This document shows, piece after piece, positions 7,109-13,379 of a stretch of DNA of 13,379 nt; the stretch's first letter is position 1, and every line of letters begins with the position of its first letter. This stretch comes from Opitutales bacterium (GTDB lineage Bacteria; Verrucomicrobiota; Verrucomicrobiia; Opitutales; Opitutaceae). The DNA is taken from assembly GCA_021772595.1 (NCBI GenBank), contig JAJFLS010000096.1, positions 1 to 13,379 on the forward strand, read 5' to 3'. The notes under the pieces are model-generated. The model saw only the letters and a program-made list of their open reading frames with translations. It made no database searches and was not told the origin of the DNA. The translations under genes and the position numbers were made by a program.

Positions 7109-7915
7109 TCACTCTGGATACTCGGCCTTTAGCAGTTTAATGAGCTCCCGGGCTCGAACCAAAAGCAACGGCATCTCCGTATCTACACGCGGTCCGAGGC
7201 CTGGGGTATCTGCCAAATCCAGGAAGCTGTTGACGGCTATTTTGATTTCTTTGATATCGTCCGTCAATAAGGGCCTATCAGCATTCTTGTAAGTCTCGTG
7301 CAATGACTGCGAAGGGAAAGAGGGGTACTCCCGGATATCCGAACCAACGAGTTCCCAGATATTCGGGTAGTTCCTATCGATAACTCGGTTGGCCAAAGCT
7401 CCAGATCGGTCTCCCATGCGCCGATCGTGCTCAAAATCCTCATCCAGGTGACGTGTGTAGGCATCGTATACCGATATTTTCTCCGCCAGCGATCGGTTTT
7501 TCATTTTTCGCAACGCTCCCGAATTCTTCATTTGCTCCAACGAAGTCCGGTTCCACTGATACGGGAGGTAATACGGCTTTCGCATGTAGAAAAACAAGTC
7601 GAAGTTCTTTATCTGATCGATTGATTTGCCGCGCACATAATCAGACAAGTCGTCGGTTTTGTTTTTCAGGTATTCCATTTGCAGGATGACCTCCGCAACC
7701 ATTTCCAAATCCCGTTCCAGATCCTTGATCAGAGAGTGAGCATATTCCGCGATTTCTCGCTGTTCAATCCGTTCCTCGTTACGATTGTTGATCTCTAACG
7801 CGATAAGAATGCCCAACACTACAAGGACAAGTTCGCCGAAAGCGTATTTCAGGTATCCCCGGGTCTTCTTGCCTGAAAAGACCTCGCGCCTGAATTTTCT
7901 GAACAGCCGGAACAT
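7109..7915 (-). CDS. DUF6090 family membrane protein
   Basis: This 268-residue protein has the layout of DUF6090. There is a short basic N-terminus (MFRLFRKFRREVFSGKKTRGY), then YLKYAFGELVLVVLGILIAL (about residues 21-40) as a single membrane helix. NNRNEER follows, then a long helical, charged region with coiled-coil tendency from about residue 45. A conserved family-like segment, TSLEQMKNSGALRKMKN, lies near residues 123-140. The family has no established function. The orientation suggests a short cytoplasmic tail and a large soluble domain on the far side, but this is inferred only from the positive-inside rule. It is transcribed alone, divergent from the oxidoreductase gene 484 bases away. 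Lower G+C than the metallohydrolase gene is evident by eye. No Shine-Dalgarno sequence precedes the start at 7915. DUF6090 genes are frequent in Bacteroidota and some Verrucomicrobiota. Confidence 0.85.
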   Translation of the reverse strand: MFRLFRKFRREVFSGKKTRGYLKYAFGELVLVVLGILIALEINNRNEERIEQREIAEYAHSLIKDLERDLEMVAEVILQMEYLKNKTDDLSDYVRGKSIDQIKNFDLFFYMRKPYYLPYQWNRTSLEQMKNSGALRKMKNRSLAEKISVYDAYTRHLDEDFEHDRRMGDRSGALANRVIDRNYPNIWELVGSDIREYPSFPSQSLHETYKNADRPLLTDDIKEIKIAVNSFLDLADTPGLGPRVDTEMPLLLVRARELIKLLKAEYPE

Positions 7916-8192
7916 AAGTCAGCAGTGTGCGCAATCCTCAGGGAATGGAAAGACACATTAACGAAGGGATAAATAAAGCCATCGAACTTCTAGAAACCAA
8001 GAAGCAAATATTCAATTTTTGAGCACTTTTAGTATAATGATTTCTATATTCATTTATACGGATAGTTAACCTCTTAGTTTCATAAATCCGATGCCTAAAA
8101 ATGGCTATTTATTGGAGCTCTGCTACTTGCGTGAATTTATGCGACTTTTTGTAACCTCATTAAAAATGAGAATATAAAATGTATCTATCTTT

Positions 8193-8275
8193 CGCCCACG
8201 AAGGGCACCAAGTTACACGAAGGATATTCTAGCCTAGTGGCCATCGCTTCGTGTTCTCTGTGCCTTTCGTGGGCG
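8193..8275. repeat. Inverted repeat, 29/30-base arms of CTTCGTG-type units
   Basis: The left arm 8193-8222 begins CGCCCACGAA. The right arm 8247-8275 ends TTTCGTGGGCG and pairs with it over the whole length, with one unpaired base and a few mismatches. The central loop is 24 bases. The right arm reads as 9-base units CTTCGTGTT, CTCTGTGCC and TTTCGTGGG. It lies 125 bases upstream of the oxidoreductase start and ahead of its promoter candidate. It is therefore not a terminator of a neighbouring gene in either direction, since both flanking genes point away from it. Confidence 0.8.
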
Positions 8276-8356
8276 ACCTCTTTGATTTCATGAAGCTATT
8301 AATTTTCTGGCAGACAAATCTTCATTAAGCACAAGATACCGGCCAAATCTCATAGC

Positions 8357-8386
8357 TTGACATTTGAACGTCCAATTTCGAATAGT
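8357..8386 (+). promoter_or_regulatory. Sigma70-type promoter candidate for the oxidoreductase gene
   Basis: A perfect -35 hexamer TTGACA lies at 8357-8362. An 18-base spacer leads to AATAGT at 8381-8386, a four-of-six match to TATAAT. Transcription would begin near 8393, leaving only about seven bases before ATG 8400, so the mRNA would be almost leaderless. If real, it rules out the upstream ATG at 8364 as the start. Confidence 0.4.
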
Positions 8387-8399
8387 CTGTAAGTACACA

Positions 8400-9662
8400 A
8401 TGACGAAGAATAAACCAGTTACTGTGCTTGTTGTTGGCGCTGGAGCGCGGGGCACACTATACGCGCAATATGCGCTTGAGAATCCGGATGAGGCGAAAGT
8501 GGTCGCCGTTTGCGAACCGAGAGACGAGTATAGAAATCAGTTTGTTGAGAAACACTTGATTAGTGATGACCTAGCTTTTACCGATTGGCGTCAGGCGCTA
8601 GATAAAGAGAAGGTGGCTGACGCCGTTTATATTTGCATTCAGGATCAATTTCATACGGAACCTTGCATAGAATTCGCCAAGTTGGGTTATGATATTCTGT
8701 TGGAAAAACCCATGGCGATCCGGGTCGAGGAATGCGAAGAAATCGCCCGAGTGGTAAAGGAAAATAAAGTGATATTCGGCGTATGCCACGTGATGCGCTA
8801 CACCCGATACACCCGCACGCTTAAGAAATTGATCGGCGATGGTACCATCGGTCAGATCATGAATATTCAAAACCTTGAACCCGTTGGGTATTGGCATCAG
8901 GCCCATTCGTTTGTGCGGGGCAATTGGCGCCGTGATGATGAGGCCGCCTTTATGCTATTAGCGAAATCCTGCCATGATATCGACTGGCTTCGTTACCTTA
9001 TGGACAAGAAAATTAAGGCGGTTTCATCGTTCGGTAGACTCGTGCATTTTATCGCCGACAATAAGCCAAATGGCGCTGGCGAGAATTGCTTTGAGTGCGA
9101 TGTCGAAAGCACGTGTGCCTATTCCGCTAAGAAAATCTATATCGGTGATGAAAACGGCCGTAAATGCACAGATTATTATGTGAATGTCATCTCACCGCAA
9201 ACTGACGATGACTTAAGATTACGCGACATAAAGGCCGGGCCGTATTCGAAGTGTGTTTATACCTGCGACAATAATGTCGTTGATCAACAAGTTGTGAATA
9301 TGATGTTCGAAGGAGGCGCAACAGCCACTCACACCATGACCGCTTTTACGAAATTTTCCGACCGGAAAACCCGCATATTCGGCACTCGTGGCAGCATCGA
9401 AGGGGACGGAGAGACAATAACCGTTTTCGATTTCTTGACCGAAAAAGAAACGGTTCATATTGTCCCGCCGCACGATGTAGAAACGGCAATGAGTGGACAC
9501 GGTGGTGGTGATTATTACCTGATCCAGAATTTTGTCGCTGCGGTGGCAAACCGGGACCAGTCCATGATCCTTGCGGGACCGGACGAAAGTCTGGAAACGC
9601 ACAAAGCGGTGTTTGCCGCGGAAGACGCGCGCCTGAATATGACCGTCAATCAGATTGATTAA
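8400..9662 (+). CDS. Gfo/Idh/MocA family oxidoreductase
   Basis: This is a 420-residue cytoplasmic protein. Residues 6-18 (VTVLVVGAGARG) form the Rossmann dinucleotide-binding loop. LLEKPMAI gives the family E102-K103-P104 motif, whose lysine is catalytic in characterised members. SCHDIDWLRYL provides H192 and D195 of the active-site region. The C-terminal sheet domain follows to the end. The expected reaction is NAD(P)-dependent oxidation or reduction of a sugar, inositol or related polyol. The exact substrate cannot be read from the sequence. A cysteine insert stands out: C230, C233 and C239 (C-x2-C-x5-C) plus C285 and C289 (C-x3-C). This pattern occurs in a subgroup of the family and may bind a metal. 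Start 8400 (MTKNKPVTV) is preferred over 8364 because the shorter form begins just before the Rossmann strand and fits the promoter at 8357-8386. It is a monocistronic unit. Confidence 0.92.
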   Translation: MTKNKPVTVLVVGAGARGTLYAQYALENPDEAKVVAVCEPRDEYRNQFVEKHLISDDLAFTDWRQALDKEKVADAVYICIQDQFHTEPCIEFAKLGYDILLEKPMAIRVEECEEIARVVKENKVIFGVCHVMRYTRYTRTLKKLIGDGTIGQIMNIQNLEPVGYWHQAHSFVRGNWRRDDEAAFMLLAKSCHDIDWLRYLMDKKIKAVSSFGRLVHFIADNKPNGAGENCFECDVESTCAYSAKKIYIGDENGRKCTDYYVNVISPQTDDDLRLRDIKAGPYSKCVYTCDNNVVDQQVVNMMFEGGATATHTMTAFTKFSDRKTRIFGTRGSIEGDGETITVFDFLTEKETVHIVPPHDVETAMSGHGGGDYYLIQNFVAAVANRDQSMILAGPDESLETHKAVFAAEDARLNMTVNQID

Positions 9663-9781
9663 TAAACGTCACTGACTTTGCTGTTGCGAATCCTGTATTC
9701 ACCGGGAAAGAACCTGCCACTCTCTACGACCGCGCAACCGGTTATGGAAAGCCTTGGAGGAATAAGAAAAGTCAAAGGATA

Positions 9782-9826
9782 AGGTGGCGGAATTCAGAAA
9801 CGAATCCGGCGGGGTTCCGCCTACCT
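9782..9826. terminator. Hairpin after the oxidoreductase gene, possible terminator
   Basis: AGGTGGCGGAA (9782-9792) pairs with TTCCGCCTACCT (9815-9826), giving 11 base pairs with one bulged A and a 22-base loop. It is 120 bases past the oxidoreductase stop and is the only strong hairpin before the next gene. No T-run follows directly, so it is not a canonical intrinsic terminator. A shorter alternative, GGCGG/CCGCC, competes inside it. Confidence 0.35.
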
Positions 9827-9846
9827 ATTTCTGGTACAATCCAGTC

Positions 9847-9875
9847 TTGAGCTTCATTCCCATTCCCCCTATTTT
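9847..9875 (+). promoter_or_regulatory. Weak promoter candidate for the TPR gene
   Basis: TTGAGC (9847-9852) and TATTTT (9870-9875) are separated by 17 bases, each matching the consensus at four of six positions. The expected transcript start is near 9882, leaving about 34 untranslated bases. The -10 region overlaps a small stem, CCTATT (9868-9873) with AATAGG (9879-9884). Confidence 0.3.
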
Positions 9876-9915
9876 TTGAATAGGCACCCCGCACCCTCAC
9901 CCTACTCATTCCCCA

Positions 9916-12018
9916 ATGGCTAACGACTCTCCTCCCATTCCAGACAAAGACTCTTCACCGAATCCGGTGCAAAATTCTGGTCTCGCTGCCTTCTGGCAGG
10001 AACTGAGAAGGCGTAAGGTGATTCGCGTGGCTGCGGTCTATGCGGTGGTGGCATGGTTGGTGATCCAGATAGCGGCGACAACGTTTCCCAGTCTTTCGAT
10101 TCCGGAATGGGCCTTGAGCTTGGTGATCATGTGTGTGCTTCTGGGCTTCCCCATCTCTGTCGTTCTGACCTGGGCGTTCGAGCTGACCCCGGAAGGCATT
10201 AAGACCACGAAAACTGCCAGAGACGAGCATGCCGAAGCCGCCGAGCATGCCCATGTCCAATCCCAGCGCAATTGGCTGGCCTACGTCGTTGGGGCCGCGG
10301 TGCCGACATTGATCTTCGGTGCACTAGCATTGTTCTTCTACACCCGGTCGGGTGGTGATGCTCAAGCGTCTGATCGAGACAAGTCTGTTGCTGTGCTCCC
10401 CTTGACCAACATGAGTCCGGATCCAGACCACTCGTTCTTTGCGGATGGAGTGCAGGAGGATATCATCACTAACCTATCAAAAATTAAGGATCTGTTGGTC
10501 ATTACGCGTAGTTCGACTCTTCAGTACCGTAATCCAGACCGAAATCTTTTACAGATCGGTGAGGACTTGCATGTGAGATACCTGGTAGAAGGTTCAGTGA
10601 GGCGGGCCGGTAACCAAGTTCTAGTTACTGCAAAGTTGATTGATACCCAATCCGACGGACACATTTGGGCTGAGAACTACCCCCGGAACCTCGATGATAT
10701 TTTCGCTATCCAAGCTGAAATTTCAAAAGAGATAGCAGGACAACTCCAAGCTGCCATTTCACCCGATGAAATCGCACGGATCGAACGGCGTCCCACTGAA
10801 AACCAGGATGCTTACGATTACTTTTTGAAAGCTAGAGAAAAGGGAGAATTGAGTTTGGATGAACGCCAGCTGTGTGAGAAGGCGGTGGCCCTCGACCCCG
10901 AATTCGCCGAGGCTTGGACCGTTATAGCGAGGAGTCTCATCTACGAATGGAGATGGACCAAGCACCGCAATGATTCGGAACTCTTTGCCAGAGCCCATCA
11001 TGCCTTTGAAGAAGCCAAGCGGTGGGGACCTGGCTTGGCCGAAACATTCCGCATGCAAAACATGTTTGCCTATAACGAGCAAAACGACATCGAGGCATCG
11101 ATTGAGTATATGCTGAAAGCATTGGCCATAGAGCCAAACTCTGCGAGCATCCAAGGAGGTTTTGCTTGGAGGTACGTTCAATTAGGACGTTTGACCGAAG
11201 CACTACATCATTATGAAGCGGCTTACCGCAAAGATCCTTTAAGCCTAAGGAGGGGCACATCCAGGAGGTTTGTAGCTACCTATGAATTGGGTGGGATGTG
11301 GGACAAGGCGAATGCCTTGATTCAGGAAAACTTGGAACGGAGCGATGACGATGGATTTTGGCGTGGTAGATTGGCCAATATGAAATATAATCAAACAGGA
11401 GATAAGCAGGCGTTCATCGCTGCATTGGGGGCGATTCCCGGCTTCCTTAACGGTCCAATTCAAAAGGCCTGGATGGCGCTTCAGGCGCAAAATTACACTA
11501 AAGCCATTAAGAACCTCGAAGAGTTGAACCCTGACAGCTTTTTCAATAATTATCATTATGCGGGACTTGAAATTGAGTCTGTGCAACTGCATCCTTTAAA
11601 CTTGGTGAACGCCCTAATCTGGTTCGAACTTGGCAACGAGAAAAAATGGCTTATCGAGGCAGAGAAGGCCAAGACTCATTTGAAGGAGATCGTGGAGAAC
11701 GTTCCATTAGCTGACCCATGGTATTGGTCCAACCTGACGATCAGCTATGCCCTGGAGGGCGAGCGCAACCAGATGGAATTGACGATAAACAAAGCCCGGG
11801 AGCTAACCAGTTCTGAGTATTATAAATACTTCAACCAGGTGGAATGCGAAATACACATCGCCATCGCCTACCTCGTTCTTGGCGACGACGACAAAGCCAT
11901 CGAAACTCTGGAAGCTGCCAGCAAGATGGACAGCCCGATTTTCCTCAACCGCGAGCTCGATCTTTGGTTCATTTTCGACCGGCTGCGGGGAGACCCGCGG
12001 TTTGATAAGTTGCTTTAA
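9916..12018 (+). CDS. TolB/FlgO-like TPR membrane protein
   Basis: This is a 700-residue protein. The first 30 residues are polar. FWQELRRRKVIRVAAVYAVV introduces membrane helix 1 (about 38-57), helix 2 is at about 66-88 (ending TWAFELTPEGIK) and helix 3 at about 120-142. Residues 156-282 form a TolB N-terminal/FlgO-like domain, beginning DKSVAVLPLTNMS and containing FFADGVQEDI, YLVEGSVRR and GHIWAENY. From about 297 to the end are tetratricopeptide repeats, for example around 312-345, 360-440 and the last pair near 650-680. The end LWFIFDRLRGDPRFDKLL is the usual C-terminus of this family, so the gene is complete. Related proteins often carry an adenylate cyclase or winged-helix DNA-binding domain at the front. 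Here neither is present, only the membrane helices. Its role is unknown, and a scaffold or sensor role is only a guess. There is no Shine-Dalgarno site before ATG 9916. Confidence 0.9.
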   Translation: MANDSPPIPDKDSSPNPVQNSGLAAFWQELRRRKVIRVAAVYAVVAWLVIQIAATTFPSLSIPEWALSLVIMCVLLGFPISVVLTWAFELTPEGIKTTKTARDEHAEAAEHAHVQSQRNWLAYVVGAAVPTLIFGALALFFYTRSGGDAQASDRDKSVAVLPLTNMSPDPDHSFFADGVQEDIITNLSKIKDLLVITRSSTLQYRNPDRNLLQIGEDLHVRYLVEGSVRRAGNQVLVTAKLIDTQSDGHIWAENYPRNLDDIFAIQAEISKEIAGQLQAAISPDEIARIERRPTENQDAYDYFLKAREKGELSLDERQLCEKAVALDPEFAEAWTVIARSLIYEWRWTKHRNDSELFARAHHAFEEAKRWGPGLAETFRMQNMFAYNEQNDIEASIEYMLKALAIEPNSASIQGGFAWRYVQLGRLTEALHHYEAAYRKDPLSLRRGTSRRFVATYELGGMWDKANALIQENLERSDDDGFWRGRLANMKYNQTGDKQAFIAALGAIPGFLNGPIQKAWMALQAQNYTKAIKNLEELNPDSFFNNYHYAGLEIESVQLHPLNLVNALIWFELGNEKKWLIEAEKAKTHLKEIVENVPLADPWYWSNLTISYALEGERNQMELTINKARELTSSEYYKYFNQVECEIHIAIAYLVLGDDDKAIETLEAASKMDSPIFLNRELDLWFIFDRLRGDPRFDKLL

Positions 12019-12104
12019 GATTAAAGCAATAATTCCTTTCCTTTTTTCAGGATTTATATAATTTCGTCCCCTTTTACGCAACCACCGCCTCCTCGAGGGA
12101 CTGA

Positions 12105-13178
12105 CTAAGCTCTTGCCTCAAGCACCATGTTCGTGGGTGTCTTCGCGGCACATCGTACCTGCCCAAGGCCACCTTCGTTGAGTACATCAGTTAATCGTTT
12201 CTCACCGGCCTGGGCGCCCAGAGCGAGCCCAACCTCCTGTGACAAGGAGTTGGGTACGCAGACCGTAGTCGAGAAGGAGTAGTAGATTTGTCCCAGCGGA
12301 TGCGAATTGTCCTCTAGATTGTCTTCCGCAAAGGGCTCCACCAGCATGAAAGTACCGCCCTCTGCAAGCGTACTTGCAACGTGTTTAGTAGCTCCAACAG
12401 GATCACCCATGTCGTGGAGAGCGTCGAATATGGCTACCAGATCGTAGTTATTGCCCGGATACTCCGTCGCAGTCGAAACTTCGAAAATCGTATTGTTGGC
12501 AACCCCAGCAGCGCGAGCGTGCTCTCTTGCATGGTCAATTGATGGCCCATGAAGGTCGAAACCGTGGAAGGTCGAGTTGGGGAATGCCTGAGCCAATATA
12601 ATCGTCGAGGATCCATGCCCACATCCGACGTCGGCAACTTTTGCACCGGCCTCGAGTTTCTCTTTCACGCCTTCAAGAGCGGGTATCCAGGACTCGATTA
12701 GATTTGCCGCATACATCGGCCTAAAGAAACGCTCCGTTCCGCAGAACAGGCACTCGCTGTGATCACCCCAAGGTATTCCCTCTCCTGTACGAAAAGCTTC
12801 GGTTGCCTTGGGCACATCGGTGTAAGCGGATACAACAGCCTGGAAAAAGCCTTGCATACAATTTGGGTTTCCCTCGGCAGCGAAAATCATCGTTTGCTCC
12901 GGTGTCATGGAAAACGTTTGCAACGCGGGATCATACTCAATGTATCCTCCGGCTGCGTTCGCTGACAACCATTCACGCAAATAGCGCTCTTTAATGCCCG
13001 TATTCTCGGCCAGCTCCTGGCTGGTCGCCGGACTGATCTCAGCGAGGGCGCTGTAAAGATCAAGCTGATCCCCCAGGTAACCTATAAGCAGGCCCAAGGA
13101 ACCCGCTACGTCAGTGATCACTTTCCCTTGTAGCTCTTCGAGTTTACTTTCGTCAACGTCTTCGATTTGTACTGCCAT
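12105..13178 (-). CDS. SAM-dependent methyltransferase, Rv2258c-like, winged-helix N-terminus
   Basis: This is a 357-residue soluble protein. Residues about 20-95 form a winged-helix-like domain (DLYSALAEISPATSQELAENTG, then ERYLREWLSANAAGGYI), which in this family serves dimerisation rather than proven DNA binding. The class I methyltransferase core follows. Motif I is VADVGCGHGS (181-190), the acidic ribose-binding position is in FHGFDLHG (204-211), DALHDMGDP is at 252-260 and the strand end LVEPFAEDN at 279-287. The layout resembles the Rv2258c-type methyltransferases, whose substrates are not established. A C143-x2-C146 pair sits in the linker ahead of the core. It is convergent with the TPR gene, whose stop is 86 bases away. 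The start at 13178 is preceded by a purine-rich AGAGAGAGTAG, a weak ribosome binding site, and by a TATAAT box 36 bases upstream. Confidence 0.92.
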   Translation of the reverse strand: MAVQIEDVDESKLEELQGKVITDVAGSLGLLIGYLGDQLDLYSALAEISPATSQELAENTGIKERYLREWLSANAAGGYIEYDPALQTFSMTPEQTMIFAAEGNPNCMQGFFQAVVSAYTDVPKATEAFRTGEGIPWGDHSECLFCGTERFFRPMYAANLIESWIPALEGVKEKLEAGAKVADVGCGHGSSTIILAQAFPNSTFHGFDLHGPSIDHAREHARAAGVANNTIFEVSTATEYPGNNYDLVAIFDALHDMGDPVGATKHVASTLAEGGTFMLVEPFAEDNLEDNSHPLGQIYYSFSTTVCVPNSLSQEVGLALGAQAGEKRLTDVLNEGGLGQVRCAAKTPTNMVLEARA

Positions 13179-13379
13179 TGTTCTACTCTCTCTTTATTTG
13201 TTTTGGTTGCGTGAATTATACTATATCATTTAATGAAACTCACTAGTGTCCAGTTAAGAGGCTTTTTGAGATTGGTAAGTTAATGGTTATCATAGAGAAG
13301 AAGAGATTTTTTGATGTTACGCATTTGAATTGGGTTTCATTGGACTCAGGCTTTATTGAGACTGACGATCATGAATGCT
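13179..13379. other. AT-rich right end with an unfinished plus-strand frame
   Basis: This is the upstream region of the methyltransferase. From ATG 13283 a plus-strand frame stays open to the window edge for 32 codons (begins MVIIEKKRFFDVTHLNW), with no recognisable family and no ribosome binding site. The stretch CACTAGTGTCCAGTTAAG at 13241-13258 resembles insertion-sequence termini I have seen, but this is a weak impression and no transposase is visible. Confidence 0.25.
13215..13220 (-). promoter_or_regulatory. -10 box of the methyltransferase promoter
   Basis: On the minus strand a perfect TATAAT lies 36 bases ahead of the methyltransferase ATG, placing the likely transcript start near 13208. 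No good -35 hexamer is found 16-18 bases upstream; TGAGTT and GTGAGT are poor matches. Confidence 0.35.

Larger units (their letters stand above)
7916..8399. other. AT-rich divergent spacer, no certain gene
   Basis: This is 484 bases between the divergent DUF6090 and oxidoreductase starts, clearly more AT-rich than the coding DNA around it. It holds an AT-rich inverted repeat at 8032-8059 (GTATAATGA with TCATTTATAC), a six-base-pair perfect stem CTCATT/AATGAG at 8156-8170, and the strong inverted repeat at 8193-8275. The oxidoreductase promoter candidate is at 8357-8386. A 25-codon ORF at 7945-8022 (begins MERHINEGINKAIELLE) looks helical but lacks a ribosome binding site. It may be a remnant and is not called as a gene. 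Confidence 0.6.

Noticed and set aside
6832..8275. CRISPR array
   Set aside because: The repeated units are 9-10 bases and arranged as inverted arms. There are no 24-40-base direct repeats with regular spacers and no cas genes.
8364..8399. Upstream start of the oxidoreductase
   Set aside because: It would fall inside the promoter candidate and adds residues unlike the family N-terminus.
12060..12104. Terminator between the convergent TPR and methyltransferase genes
   Set aside because: Only the short palindrome CCTCGAGG and a weak GTCCC/GGGGAC pairing are visible, with no stable stem plus T-run.

Overview
The window is chromosomal DNA from an uncultured-type Gram-negative bacterium. The gene families and style best fit Verrucomicrobiota, possibly the marine Opitutia/Puniceicoccales group. 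This placement is an inference from family knowledge. The pointers are a TolB/FlgO-like TPR membrane protein with a three-helix N-terminus, a DUF6090 membrane protein, a two-gene periplasmic M16 peptidase pair, a secreted CehA/McbA-type metallohydrolase, a cysteine-containing Gfo/Idh/MocA oxidoreductase, and mostly weak or absent Shine-Dalgarno sites. Nothing in the window is a decisive phylogenetic marker.

Layout from left to right: (1) 1-800, minus strand, an HDOD-domain protein cut by the left edge. (2) 1020-1214, plus strand, a possible 64-residue protein. (3) 1282-4094, minus strand, a two-gene operon of M16 peptidase-family proteins: the upstream gene carries the zinc site, and the downstream gene is a lipoprotein without zinc ligands but with the substrate-binding Arg/Tyr pair. 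(4) 4436-6814, plus strand, a large exported CehA/McbA-family metallohydrolase. (5) 6815-7108, a repeat-rich spacer. (6) 7109-7915, minus strand, a DUF6090 protein. (7) 7916-8399, an AT-rich divergent spacer with a strong inverted repeat and a good promoter candidate. (8) 8400-9662, plus strand, a Gfo/Idh/MocA oxidoreductase. (9) 9916-12018, plus strand, a TolB/FlgO-like TPR membrane protein. (10) 12105-13178, minus strand, an Rv2258c-like SAM methyltransferase. (11) About 200 bases of AT-rich DNA at the right end with no certain gene.

The only clear functional unit is the M16 pair, which should form one heterodimeric periplasmic peptidase. The other genes are single-gene units with no obvious shared pathway. 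The most unusual signal lies between genes. Several spacers carry imperfect inverted or solitary repeats built from 9-10 base units of the form nTCnGTGnn, usually ending in GTGG. One copy forms a 35-base-arm inverted repeat (29 of 35 matching) just after the metallohydrolase gene. Another forms a 29/30-base-arm inverted repeat upstream of the oxidoreductase. Half copies lie at 4323, 6981 and 7033. I see no tRNA, rRNA or CRISPR array, and no complete insertion sequence.
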